Part shown: positions 45,331 to 55,099 of the stretch, in pieces
Numbering within the stretch: the first letter of the stretch is position 1
Layout of the letters: the number at the start of each line of letters is the position of its first letter
NCBI GenBank assembly: GCA_030710605.1
Contig: CP092877.1
Location: forward strand, 74,626,524-74,690,523
DNA length: 64,000 bases
Direction: 5' to 3'
Origin: Cordylochernes scorpioides
Lineage: Eukaryota; Arthropoda; Arachnida; Pseudoscorpiones; Chernetidae
Translations under genes and position numbers: made by a program
Notes under the pieces: generated by a model
Databases searched by the model: none
The model's input: the letters and a program-made list of their open reading frames with translations, nothing else
What the model was told of the DNA's origin: nothing

Positions 45331-45718
45331 TACATATTCATCTCCCCTGCCTTTACAATTGAACAAAATCAATAAACAATTCAGGTTTAAATCTATTTTA
45401 ACTATTTTTTATTGGTTTGTTGGAATGATTGGCTTGTTGGAAGGTTTGTCTGTGTATAGCTACATAGACATCGTGTGTGATCAAGTTAGACGTGTGTTGT
45501 TTAATCAAGATACCCTCATTGACTTAATAGTTATGAACTGTTAAAATCAGTTTCACGGTCTGATTGCATTAGAAACTGAGAATTTCAGTCTCCATAGAGA
45601 ACTGAACATTTTTATTACCTAAGAGCTTCGTTAAAGTTAGCTGTAACTTAAACATCCTTGGTGTATAACAGAACTTCGCAAGGATTTTAAACTGCCAAAT
45701 ATCAGCCAGTTTTCATAC
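45331..45718. other. Unassigned AT-rich sequence
   Basis: A 79-codon plus-strand frame (45305-45544) begins inside the SINE and has no recognisable domain, though its middle is hydrophobic. I see no gene here. Confidence 0.35.
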
Positions 45719-46620
45719 TTGATTATCACGTATGTCTTCAATAAAGGTCACTCTAATATCTTTCAGAGTTATTGTCTGAATCCCGATATACATGCTGAAA
45801 GATACAACTTCCTTAAGTTTTGTTTGTATGTATTCAATAAAGGTCACTGTAATATCTTTCAGAGTTATTGTCTGAATCCCGATATACATGTTAAAAGATA
45901 CAACTTCCTTAAGTTTTGTCCATGAGTGTATATTGGTTATCTCGTGTATCTTCAATAAAGGTCACTGTAATATCTTTCAGAGTTATTGTCTGAATCCCGA
46001 TATACATGTTGAAAGATACAACTTCCTTAAGTTTTGTCCATGAGTGTATATTGGTTATCTCGTGTATCTTCAATAAAGGTCACTGTAATATCTTTCAGAG
46101 TTATTGTCTGAATCCCGATATACATGTTAAAAGATACAACTTCCTTAAGTTTTGTCCATGAGTGTATATTGGTTATCTCGTGTATCTTCAATAAAGGTCA
46201 CTGTAATATCTTTCAGAGTTATTGTCTGAATCCCGATATACATGTTAAAAGATACAACTTCCTTAAGTTTTGTCCATGAGTGTATATTGGTTATCTCGTG
46301 TATCTTCAATAAAGGTCACTGTAATATCTTTCAGAGTTATTGTCTGAATCCCGATATACATGTTAAAAGATACAACTTCCTTAAGTTTTGTCCATGAGTG
46401 TATATTGGTTATCTCGTGTATCTTCAATAAAGGTCACTGTAATATCTTTCAGAGTTATTGTCTGAATCCCGATATACATGTTAAAAGATACAACTTCCTT
46501 AAGTTTTGTCCATGAGTGTATATTGGTTATCTCGTGTATCTTCAATAAAGGTCACTGTAATATCTTTCAGAGTTATTGTCTGAATCCCGATATATATGTT
46601 AAAAGATACAACTTCCATAT
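45719..46620 (-). repeat. Family B tandem array, 118-bp units
   Basis: About seven units; CATGAGTGTATATTGG recurs every 118 bp from 45921 to 46511. Units are almost identical, so amplification was recent. The two leftmost units are more diverged and one is shortened. Confidence 0.92.
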
Positions 46621-46860
46621 ATTTTATACTGATGATAAAAGTTACCTGGCCGGCATTCATATTTCTGTGAAAAATAGACACTTCGGCCAGTTAGAATATA
46701 ACAGCAGTATGGTAGATTAAACTGGCGAAACCACTGGGAGGGTTTCACCACTAATGAGCCATGCCCTCCCATTAATTTTTCCATTACAGTAAGGGCAGTA
46801 GAAATTTAATTTTCAAAAGAATCATACGCGTCTATAATATTTCTATGAAAAATAGACAAT
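46621..46860. repeat. Family A element inserted in a family M element
   Basis: A truncated family A copy (about 46701-46842) lies between two near-copies of a 36-bp family M segment (TGAAAAATAGACACTTCGGC at 46667 and TGAAAAATAGACAATTCGGC at 46846). This resembles a long target duplication or a repeat-mediated insertion. Confidence 0.65.
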
Positions 46861-46889
46861 TCGGCCAGTTAGAGTTTTTTTTTTTAATT

Positions 46890-46932
46890 TTCTCAACGTT
46901 TCGACAAAAATCTTTTGTCTTCGTCAGGAGAA
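46890..46932 (-). ncRNA. Hammerhead ribozyme, family M, second good copy
   Basis: Minus strand: stem I TTCTC (46932-46928) with GAGAA (46894-46890), core CTGACGA, extra A, stem II GACAAAA/TTTTGTC (seven pairs, loop GAT), GAAA, CGTT. The cleavage-site triplet is GTT in place of GTC, which is permitted though slower. Stem I sequence differs from the copy at 30783 yet still pairs. Confidence 0.75.
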
Positions 46933-46939
46933 GTAAATA

Positions 46940-47455
46940 AAAAATAAAGCATTTGACAAGCCGTTAAAAATTGTTCTGAGGTTGCAAGGGCGTTCTCACA
47001 TGATTTTTTGAATTATAATAGTTTCGAATTATTTTTATTAGATTTATCTATGCACAGAAACATATTTCTATATATGATCTATTTTGACCATAAAATATAT
47101 AAAAGTATGTAATATAATTGTAACAAAACTCTATCGAAAACTCGGACAAATGAACGACAAAATGAGATAAAATAAAATCGAATTTGAAGAAGTGAAGAAA
47201 GTTGGAAAAGTTGTTTACATCCAAATGAAAGAGTGACAAATGGTCTCCGTATCTATTATGGAGGAACTGAAGCTTTTATTACTTTAGTTTTTTTGTCTGT
47301 CAAACTTTCTCCCAGAGGGTTTTTTATGGCACCTGGCGACTTAACTAGCCTTAACTAACTTAACTAAAAAGTGAAGACTATTTCTCTCTCTCTCTCTCTC
47401 TTACCCATTTTTTATAGATAAAAAATCATTAAGATTTTATCACTATATAAATATT
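46940..47455. other. AT-rich sequence with a CT microsatellite
   Basis: No gene. (CT)n lies at about 47382-47401. Confidence 0.45.
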
Positions 47456-47457
47456 AT

Positions 47458-48150
47458 TTATAATACAATATAATGCGGCTTATGATTGTAGAATGACATT
47501 TGAAAATTATCCCGTATGTGTTTCTTTTGAACGAAAAATCGAAATTTATTTTAAGGAGAAATAAAAAGACATCTACTGATCGATTTGCCCAGCATTTCAA
47601 GATTATAGATTCATTGATTCATTTTTTAAAACAAAGCAAAATCATAAGCTTATACAACTTTCACTTTTCATACAAACCAAATTTTTTATAATACTCAATT
47701 TGTTACAAACCACGGAAATTTCAAAAGTTTTTAAAATAGAATAAAGGCAGTGGAGGATTCAAGTTGTTTTTGTGGCATTGAGGAATAAACCTCAAGACAT
47801 CTACTGATCGATTGCCCAGCATTTCAAGATTATAGAATGAAGAATGAACTAGTTGTTTGTGAACTTAACGATTTGATTGCTGATAAAAAAATCATATTTA
47901 AAGTTTAATTCACTTTGTAAATACATTCTAAACTTTCTACAAAATCTGGATCTCTAATATTTTCATGCGTTGAATAATGTAAATAACTTATGTAAATAAA
48001 CTTTTCTCCTTGTTTGACGCAAGTATCCCTTGCGGGATATAGCGCTTTGGAAATAAAATAATTGTAATTGTAAGGAGAAATAACGATTATTCCTAACCTT
48101 AAGGATGAAGTATGAAAGGATGAATTGTGAAGAGTAATGATAAACGGAAA
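47458..48150 (-). mobile_element. Family I SINE split by a LINE 3' end
   Basis: The tail and distal body of a minus-sense SINE (47458-47563) resume at 48072. The interruption is bounded by an 11-bp direct repeat AAGGAGAAATA (47553-47563 and 48072-48082). The head was not found to the right of 48150. Confidence 0.85.
47564..48071 (+). pseudogene. LINE 3' end with C-terminal knuckle, target-site duplicated
   Basis: Read from about 47745 the plus strand gives CFCG, a stop, then HLLIDCPAFQDYR and a short tail ending in a stop near 47905. This is the C-x-C ... H-x4-C knuckle at the end of jockey/CR1-type LINE polyproteins. A 3' UTR with CCCTTGCGGGATATAGCGC and a tail of AATTGT repeats follows. 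An earlier, frameshifted copy of the same HLLID segment starts near 47570, a tandem duplication of about 228 bp. Dead on arrival as a 5'-truncated insertion. Confidence 0.82.
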
Positions 48151-48545
48151 TTTCAATTTCGTTCTACAATAAATATTATTTGTTTTAGAGGTAATACTGG
48201 TAAATTTTATCAGATAATGTGTTTTTTCCGAAATATTGCAACATGGAAAATTAGGAAAGACAAACTTCGGGATAACAACAACATCCGCCCAAAATGTGGA
48301 CGAGTTACACTTACATCGCCCGTTCAAGTCCATTTGGGGACTTTTCCGGACTTATCTGAAGATGGTTCAGTTAAAAGGTGGATATGCTAAGGAGAGTAAG
48401 TCAAGAGATGAATCCCGGATATGTACAGTAATACTGTAAGTGAGCAGATAGTTAAAGAAAGGTTATGAAAGTATAAAGTGAAAGGGTACTGGAGATATCG
48501 GTTATGTAAATTTCTCTATTTTTTTGCTTTTTCAGCCAGAAGATT
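48151..48545. other. Unassigned sequence, no gene seen
   Basis: Overlapping plus-strand frames exist (48127-48439) but two frames are equally open and no domain is evident. Confidence 0.3.
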
Positions 48546-48549
48546 TGTA

Positions 48550-48839
48550 TACACCCATACCTCGCTTTGCGTCGAGGTTACGTTCCAAAAAAACACGACG
48601 CAAATTGAAACGACGCAAAGTGAAAATATGTGAAGGCGCAATCAAAAACAGAGGTGTTGCCATATTTTAGGAAAAAAAAATTCAAAAAAAAAAAAAAAAA
48701 TTAAAGACTCGAATCCAAAACAACGCAACTTCGAAAATCTAACGACGCACAGTGAAAATCAGTAAAAATTAAGTAGCGACGCAACTTCGAAAAAAAAAAA
48801 AACACAAAACGAAACGACGCAAAGCAAGGTATTGGTGTA
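48550..48839. mobile_element. Miniature inverted-repeat element F (pogo-like)
   Basis: TA-flanked, TACACCCATACCTCGCTTTG at left and CAAAGCAAGGTATTGGTGTA at right. The words CGACGCAA and GACGCAAAG recur throughout in one orientation. About 290 bp with poly-A runs and no ORF. Confidence 0.75.
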
Positions 48840-48940
48840 ATTGTAAATATATTTCTGTATATATAAGGATGTGTAAGTTTAATAAAAGTGTGTCAGTTAT
48901 AAATCGGGTGTTGGTGAATTATTAGTGTCATCATTGTGTT

Positions 48941-49129
48941 GTGGGCACTTTTAAGGAAGCATATAGGCTTCAATTCGGTTGGAGACCAGAAGAAGTCTGG
49001 CAAGAAGATACAGTCAAGTTCTGCCATAACTATTTAGATAAAACCAGACATATCCAGGATACGGCAAGCTTTCCGAGCTTAGAAAGTGAGGCAGTGATCG
49101 TATCCGAAACAGGTAAATTAGTGTTATAA
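48941..49129 (+). CDS. Possible exon or fossil ORF, unrecognised
   Basis: A 62-codon open frame with mixed, protein-like composition (EAYRLQFGWRPEEVW near the start) beginning at a GTG, so no natural initiator. A splice-donor-like CAG/GTAAAT lies near its end (49107-49117) and AG dinucleotides lie near its start. It could be a short internal exon or a decayed element ORF. It is on the opposite strand from Pitx. I do not recognise the family. Confidence 0.25.
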   Translation: MGTFKEAYRLQFGWRPEEVWQEDTVKFCHNYLDKTRHIQDTASFPSLESEAVIVSETGKLVL

Positions 49130-49324
49130 TAACAGTTACAAGTTCATGCAAAAAAGACAAACTTCAGGATGACATAGCAATTTATTTTAGACAATAACAA
49201 ACTATGAGTGATAAACAAAAGATAAGCAATGAGGGAAGTTTACAGAGTATCAAAATATAAACATAAAAAATAATACTCTGTTAATAAAATATGCTACAAT
49301 ATCATTCTAATTTTGTATTTTTAA

Positions 49325-49690
49325 CTACAAAATTCTATGTAAACGCGATTAATGTTTTCCGTGTTGTATTAAATGGCGTTATAGGAATTCGCGTTGTACG
49401 AAATAAAACTTGTATAACGCGAATGTTGATAGGGTAAATTGTTAGTGACAAATATCATGTAAAAATGTATTGTATAAAATGATGTATATAGGAAAAATAA
49501 TTATATACTAAAACAAAATTAAATGTTATAGTATTTTATATGCAAAATGTATTGTACAGTTGTCAATAAGGAAATTTCCGCATTTTATTTTATAACGCGT
49601 TATACGAAAATTCGCGCATAATACGAAATTTGTCGCAATTTTTTTAAGGCGTTGTACGAAATCGCGTTATAGGAGAGTCTACTGTATATA
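49325..49690. mobile_element. Miniature element G (pogo-like, decayed)
   Basis: The right end reads CGCGTTATAGGAGAGTCTACTGTA. The body contains many GCGTTATACGAAA / TTCGCGTTGTACG words in both orientations. The left end is not clearly preserved. Confidence 0.55.
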
Positions 49691-49837
49691 TAGCTTTGTT
49701 TAATTGTTGAATATTTTTTTTAAATTTTATATCTCTTCTCTCCATAGAGATAATTTTCCCCCTCATTGTTAGCATCATATGACTATTTTATTCACGGCCT
49801 ACAATTATTGTATATATATTGTAACAAATTATTTATT

Positions 49838-50136
49838 GAAAAAATAGTACAAATGTGATATTGTACTGGGATAAGGTGCATAAATTGAGTGATTTAGTAT
49901 CACCCTTAGTATTTATCACACTCGATTCCTGACAGTCATGAACTGGGATTGAATCCGGCGTTAAAATTTTGTTTAATATGTGAATAACCTTGACATATTA
50001 TTCACTGTTTCAATTATCATGAACTAGGTTGCTCTTGCTGAGCGGTACCTATTAATGTGATTTTAAACCAATCCCTATCGTGGAACTGAAAGTTGCTGCT
50101 GGCCTAGTACAATATCACATTTGTACTATTTTTTCA
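49838..50136. mobile_element. 299-bp element with perfect 31-bp inverted repeats
   Basis: TGAAAAAATAGTACAAATGT at 49838 continues to TACT, and the exact complement closes the element at 50136. The perfect arms imply recent origin or selection. The left end fragment recurs at 61621-61668. No ORF. Confidence 0.8.
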
Positions 50137-50238
50137 CATTGTGTCGCGGTCTTACGCAATTCTGGCCTTAACTACCCGTTTCATGATTTTTCAGGATGCC
50201 TGAATGACTAATTTTTTGGTCGTTGAGGTACAGCTTGC

Positions 50239-50281
50239 ACCACACTGATGAGGGCCAACAGCCCGAAACGCGTCCGTGGTT
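50239..50281 (+). ncRNA. Hammerhead ribozyme, canonical core
   Basis: All invariant core residues are present. Stem I ACCAC (50239-50243) with GTGGT (50276-50280); CTGATGA (50245-50251); stem II GGGC/CAACA loop/GCCC; GAAA (50265-50268); CGCGTC, where ACGCGT supplies a minimal stem III and C50274 is the predicted cleavage nucleotide. This is the type I form found in Penelope-like retroelement pseudo-LTRs. Flanks are complementary beyond stem I (TAACTACCC with GGGTATTTGG) and the 3' side runs on to GATAGATGGCGCAAGCC. No reverse transcriptase ORF is nearby. Confidence 0.88.
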
Positions 50282-50399
50282 AGCTTTTCTTTGATTAATC
50301 AAGAATGGGTATTTGGTCAATCCTGGAATAATTAAAAAATCAACGAGAATAGTTGATATTTATTCCGATAGATGGCGCAAGCCATCAGCAACTTTTAAT

Positions 50400-50870
50400 A
50401 GCACGATAAGGAGATGCCTTTTTCTTAAAGTATTTATTATTTTATTAACAGAGTATTATTTTTTATGTTTATATTTTGCTATACACTCTGTACACTTCCC
50501 TCTTTTGCTTATCTTTTGTTTATCACTCATAGTTTGTTCTTGTCTGAAATAAATTGTTGTCTGATCTCAAAGTTGTGGTCTTCCCTAATTCTCCACGTGG
50601 CAATATGTATAGATAAATGTAAAGACATACATGTATGACAGCGTAAGTGTCCCTAGGGGGACATAGCGCTTTAAATTGAAATAAATAAATAAACATGTTT
50701 TATATATCAAATAATAATATATATAAATTATAAGTTTTTTTATTATTATTTCTAAGTTATAAGCTTTCGGGGGATGTTCTTTATTAAACAAAGATATAAA
50801 AGTGAATAATCATAGAATATATTTTGAGTTAAATGTTTTTGATAATATGTTTATATATTTTTTAAATAAA
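50400..50870. other. AT-rich sequence with a LINE-tail-like fragment
   Basis: At 50640-50695 GTCCCTAGGGGGACATAGCGC and AAATAAATAAAT resemble the LINE 3' tail seen near 48010-48070. No gene. Confidence 0.45.
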
Positions 50871-50905
50871 AAGGCATATAGTGGATCAAAATATAATTTA
50901 TTTTA

Positions 50906-50946
50906 CCAATATTTCAGTTGGCTGAACGCCAACCTTTATCAAGTTA
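50906..50946 (-). ncRNA. Hammerhead-like motif, family K copy 3
   Basis: Minus strand with core TTGATAA, extra A, stem II GGTTGGC/GCCAACT, GAAA, TATTGG. Stem I is weakened: the base pair next to the core survives but the next is a mismatch. Confidence 0.45.
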
Positions 50947-51104
50947 TTATAACTTTTTAATGTGTGTCAACAACTATGGGTAAAATAGATGATTTTTTGA
51001 CCCAAAGATTTATTTATGGATTGCTCTATTTTCAAAATGTTCATATATGTTATATACGATTATTCGTATTTAAATATATAACGTTGCTTGATAAAGGGAA
51101 TCCC

Positions 51105-51355
51105 TCGAAAGTGGATTCAGACAATAACTTTGAAAGATATTACAGTGACCTTTATTGAAGACACACGAGATAACCAAGTGTGAACAAAATTGCTTCTGTC
51201 TACTTCAAAAAGACGACGTCCGAGGCAATTTTGTTCACACTTGGTTATCTCGTGTGTCTTCAATAAAGGCCACTGTAATATCTTTCAAAGTTAATGTCTG
51301 AATTCCGATATACATGCTGAAAGGTATACCTTCCTTAAGTTTTGTTGATGAGTGT
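51105..51355. repeat. Family B foldback
   Basis: A plus-sense unit (TTCAGACAATAACTTTGAAA ... CAAGTGTGAA) followed by its inverse ending AAGGTATACCTTCCTTAAG. Arms of about 100 bp surround a centre near 51207 (CAAAAAGACGACGTCCGAGG). Confidence 0.85.
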
Positions 51356-51369
51356 AATTGATTATTTAT

Positions 51370-51800
51370 GTTCTGCTAACAAATAAAAACTAAATGAGCT
51401 CTTTTTAATTTCATAAACAGTCTGAACCAAAGTATACAATTTACATATGAAAAAAGAAAACCCAGAAGAAATCACATTTTGGACATAAAATGCAAAAGAA
51501 ATGGTAGCTCTGTACGAACAACAGTCCATAAGAAGTTAACAGATGTAACAGGTATAAAATTACAATAGTCACGCCAATTTGCAGCATTTAAAAGGCTGTG
51601 ATGAATTAATTGGTCAACAGAGTTATGTCTATATGTACGGGAAAAAAAAAGATTATAAAGAAGAAATCAATAAAGTCAAAGAGAAATAGAAGAAAAACGA
51701 ATTCCCATTAAAATATCATAACAACTAAAATAGATTAATTGGACCAAAGATTGGAGAGAGAGAGAGAGAGTATTTTCCCTTTATTAAAATACTCCCGAAA
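51370..51800. other. AT-rich sequence, no repeat recognised
   Basis: Includes a GA microsatellite near 51755-51770. No gene apart from the ORF that follows on the minus strand. Confidence 0.35.
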
Positions 51801-51804
51801 TTGA

Positions 51805-52212
51805 TTAAAGATCAGTTTCTAAATGAAAATAAATTCGTGTCGTAACGGACGGAACCCCGTCAAGTGAAGGTGTTCTAAACACAATCAAGATTGGTAGAGC
51901 TAGTGGAGCTTCGACGGAAATCTCGGAAATGATATCGTCCAGGATTTTTCCAAAGTCTACTTGGACTTCAGCATCCTTTTTCATTTTTTCATGGCCTTGA
52001 TTGCCCGGTTCATCCGAATGAACATTTTTCATCTCCAAATTATTTTTTTTTCTCAATCCTCGGGCATCGCCTGCACATCCGGGGTTCCGACACCTCGGTT
52101 CAGATGTCAGAGTGAGGATTTTCACCGCATCCTCTTTGATGCCAGGAGCTCTAACTTCCTTCACCTCTTTTGCTTTCTTTTTATGACAACAACAAAACAA
52201 TGAAAAAAACAT
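51805..52212 (-). CDS. Hypothetical 135-aa ORF in single-copy sequence
   Basis: Minus-strand ATG frame of 135 codons in a stretch without recognised repeats, the most gene-like unassigned ORF here. It starts MFFSLFCCC followed by HKKKAKE, a hydrophobic start with a Cys cluster and a basic patch that would suit membrane association by acylation. Three further Cys lie near residues 40-48 (RCRNPGC, AGDARG). The C-terminal third is mixed hydrophobic (ILDDIISEIS ... ALPILIV). A CT/GA tract flanks both ends. No family is recognised. It would lie within the inferred Pitx intron on the same strand. It could be a small intronic gene, a retroposed fragment or chance. Confidence 0.35.
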   Translation of the reverse strand: MFFSLFCCCHKKKAKEVKEVRAPGIKEDAVKILTLTSEPRCRNPGCAGDARGLRKKNNLEMKNVHSDEPGNQGHEKMKKDAEVQVDFGKILDDIISEISVEAPLALPILIVFRTPSLDGVPSVTTRIYFHLETDL

Positions 52213-52249
52213 TGTTAAAAAAGTTTTAGAGAGAGAGAGAATAGACTGT

Positions 52250-52770
52250 CTTCACTAGAAACTGGGATAGGAGAACTAAATGAGATATCTCTTGAGAAGA
52301 CAGATAAATCAGTGAGTGTTAACTCGAAATGGATAAATTTTTGGAAAAAAAGGTTAGATTTTTGCGAGTTGAAGCAAAAATAAAAGAATTTGATTTTCTA
52401 CATTAAAATCGAAAGATGGATAAAAGAGAAAACAACAAAGAAATAGTCTTAAGAACAGACAAGCATTAGAGAAAATGAATATGATCATATCCTACATTGA
52501 AGGAATAGATGCAAAGATCAATTGTAAATAGGAAGAGGTATATCGTCTAAAATACACTGAGCAGAACTAGAGACATTGAAACAAGAAACCAAATAATAAA
52601 AGAACCTAAGATCAAATTATAATAAAATAGAAGATATTGTATACAGAATATAATGTTGAAATCTCAACGAAATATAACTAGGGGAAACAAAATGCACTTT
52701 AGAGGATAGAATCAAATAATAAAAAAAAAACAGGAACTGAAAGGTACTAGAAATCTTACAAACATAGGAA
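52250..52770. other. A-rich sequence, no gene seen
   Basis: Low-complexity, purine-rich on the plus strand. No repeat family or ORF is supported. Confidence 0.4.
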
Positions 52771-52774
52771 TGTA

Positions 52775-53130
52775 TTACATTATAAAGGACTGCGGCGTAT
52801 GATTATAAAACAACACTTAAAGTTTCACCGCATAAGTTTCTTTTCTGTGAAAAATCAATATTTATTTCAAAGAGAAATATTTACTATTTCTAACTTTTTT
52901 GGATGAAGTATGAAAGGGTGAAAATATGAAGAGTAATGGCGAACGGAAAAATAAAAGTGTCCAGGGGCGGGAATCGAACCCACAACCTTCCGCTTACCGG
53001 GCAGATGCCATGTCCACTAGGCTACCCTGGACGTATTCCTCCGTTCGTAAATAATACTTAAAGTAACTTATATTACATTATAAAGGACTGCGGCGTATGA
53101 TTATAAAACAACACTTAAAGTTTCACCGTT
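52775..53130 (-). mobile_element. Family I SINE with intact head
   Basis: Minus-sense copy with tRNA-like head at 52960-53031 and the usual body. The tail segment (TTATAAAGGACTGCGGCGTAT) appears on both sides (52782 and 53080), indicating a second partial copy or a long target duplication. Confidence 0.82.
52960..53031 (-). tRNA. tRNA-like head of SINE, second intact copy
   Basis: Same 72-nt layout as at 24193: acceptor TCCAGGG/CCCTGGA, A box TAGCCTAGTGG, loop CCGGTAA, B box GGGTTCGATTCCC. Two substitutions lie in the variable and T-arm region. Not called as a functional tRNA gene for the same reason (C at position 33). Confidence 0.72.
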
Positions 53131-53159
53131 GTTTTATAGGAATGTATGTAAATTTGAAA

Positions 53160-53300
53160 CTATTATAGACACGTATGAATTTTTTACAAATTAAACAATT
53201 TCTCCCATTAATTTTTCCATTGCAGTAAGGGCAGTAGAAATTGTTTAATCTGAATTTTCATAACAGATGGCACGCTAATGCATCATAGATGTGAAAAATT
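53160..53300. repeat. Family A fragment
   Basis: Carries TAGACACGTATGAATTTTT, CATTGCAGTAAGGGCAGTAG and CAGATGGCACGCTAATGCATC. The central stem region is lost, leaving the outer ends joined. Confidence 0.7.
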
Positions 53301-53605
53301 AAAGAAAAAAAAGAAAATGGTCAAGTGTTGATATTAGAATGCTCTCATATGAGCGATCAAAAGGAATGCCAAATTAGTGTTTTTAATAGGTATATATATA
53401 AATATTGAATCAAAATGCCAACTAGGAAGTAACACGTTTATTAATCAACTATTTGTACAAGTATGTACTTGTATATTTGAGGAAATACATTTATAGAACA
53501 AAGATTTGTTGATCAAGTATGAAAATAGGTGTTATTCTTTCAGATTCTAAGAAACAGCCGAACAAATTTATATAGTTCTTACTAAACTAGGGAAATCAAG
53601 CTATT
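53301..53605. other. AT-rich spacer, no gene seen
   Basis: No repeat family or ORF is recognised. Confidence 0.4.
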
Positions 53606-53609
53606 GAAC

Positions 53610-53890
53610 ACCGCAGTCAATAAGCGATAATTAAAGGCAGACGACACACGCCGCAGATAATCTCGGCAGCAGAGAGGGAGGAGTGCCAGCTATAAATATT
53701 GAAACGACATAATTTCCGTGGTGTCAGACGGTGATGAATGGCTCCTCGTTGTAAATAACGCCAAATATTCTGTGAGCCCAATAAATATGGAATCAGCCCC
53801 CATCGATCGTTAACTTCAACCTGGCAACATGGCCATCGTCGTCTGATTCGTTCTTTAGCTCTACCTAACCCTTCCTGCACGAATCTGTTG
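53610..53890. promoter_or_regulatory. GC-richer unique island in the Pitx intron
   Basis: Single-copy stretch with GCGATAATTAAAGG and CATCGATCGTTAAC motifs. The 87-residue frame over it is rich in Arg and Trp and looks noncoding. Candidate intronic element only. Confidence 0.25.
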
Positions 53891-53984
53891 GTGTTATTAT
53901 CCCTGACTTATATATAACCCACGCATCTCTTTTTCTTCTTGTTGTGGTGCTCTATTGATGTTACTGCTGCTAATCTAATAAATA

Positions 53985-54290
53985 ATAATAATAATAACGT
54001 TATTAGGTGCCACTCAAAAAAAGTAACCATCATATTGAGGTCGATTTCCGCATTGGGCACTTTTTTATGTTAAAAAAAAAATGCTCCAATAGTCCCCGAT
54101 TCTAGCAAAAGCCCAACCTCACCAGCGAGTGCAAGTAATCAAACGGGGTTCTGGCACATTTGTAAGTGCTAAGTCGAACTGCTTTTCACATGTGTAGACA
54201 TGTGGTACACTTACAGTAAAAGAAGTCGCCTATTTCTACCCACCATGATTATCATGGCCTGTACCACGTGTACTAAGGATAAAAAAAAAA
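53985..54290 (+). mobile_element. Family J SINE, head truncated
   Basis: Plus-sense copy starting at the end of the tRNA-like head (TTTCCGCATTGGGCAC) and following the body of the copy at 34.36-34.67 kb to GTACCACGTGTACTA. Preceded by an (AAT)n run and the word ATTAGGTGCCACTC, which also occurs near 60910. Confidence 0.78.
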
Positions 54291-54363
54291 GTAAACATCA
54301 TATTGACCATAATTTGGAGATAGGGTTTATATATACATTTTTTCATTTACAATTATAATTCTA

Positions 54364-55098
54364 CTAGACGAATGGCCCGGGCAACGCCCGGGTTTTACCC
54401 GAGTGCGAATATATTTTAAAAACGTTGTCTTGGGTGGTCGCTATAGACAGGGTGGTCTGTATAGACAGGTGTATGTATCACACAGCTGATAACAGGGTTG
54501 TCTAGAGTGGCCGCTATAGACAGGGTGGTCTGTATAGACAGGTGTATGTATCACACTGCTGATAACAGGGTTGCCTAAAGTGACCGCTATAGACAGGGTG
54601 GTCTGTATAGACAGGTGAATGTAACACACTGATGATAACAGGGTTGCCTAAAGTGACCGCTATAGACAGGGTGGACTGTATAGACAGGTGGATGTATCAC
54701 ACTGCTGATAACAGGGTTGTCTAGAGTGGCCGCTATAGACAGGTGTATGTATCACACAGCTGATAACAGGGTTATCTAGAATGGCCGCTATATACAGGGT
54801 GGTCTGTAAAGACGGGTGGATGTATCACACAGCTGATAACAGGGTTGTCTAGAGTGGTCGCTATAGGCAGGGTGGTCAGTGGTCGCTATAGACAGGGTGG
54901 TCTGTATAGACAGGTGGATGTAACACACTGCTGATAACAGGGTTGTCTAGAATGGCCGCTATAGACAGGTGTATGTATCACACAGCTGATAACAGGGTTG
55001 TCTAGAGGGGGGCAGGGAGGACACGTGTTCGCCGGCAGCCAATGGGCGCGCATTCTATCCGTGAGCTTCAGACAGAATAAGGCAATTATATATATAGA
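54364..55098 (-). mobile_element. Helitron carrying a 73-bp minisatellite
   Basis: Minus strand: 5' end TCTATATATATAATTGCC preceded by A; 3' end GCCCGGGCCATTCGTCTAG followed by T, with a strong GC hairpin (CCCGGGCGTTGCCCGGG). This is the A/TC...CTAG/T insertion pattern of Helitrons. Between the ends, about eight units of 73 bp repeat (CGCTATAGACAGGGTGGTC at 54438 and every 73 bp thereafter), with unit-internal deletions near 54735 and 54960. Non-autonomous, like DINE-type elements with internal arrays. Confidence 0.85.
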
Positions 55099-55099
55099 T

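Noticed and set aside
47905-48333. 142-aa minus-strand ORF
   Set aside because: It runs across a LINE tail, a SINE fragment and AT-rich sequence, with no domain; overlapping plus-strand frames are equally open.
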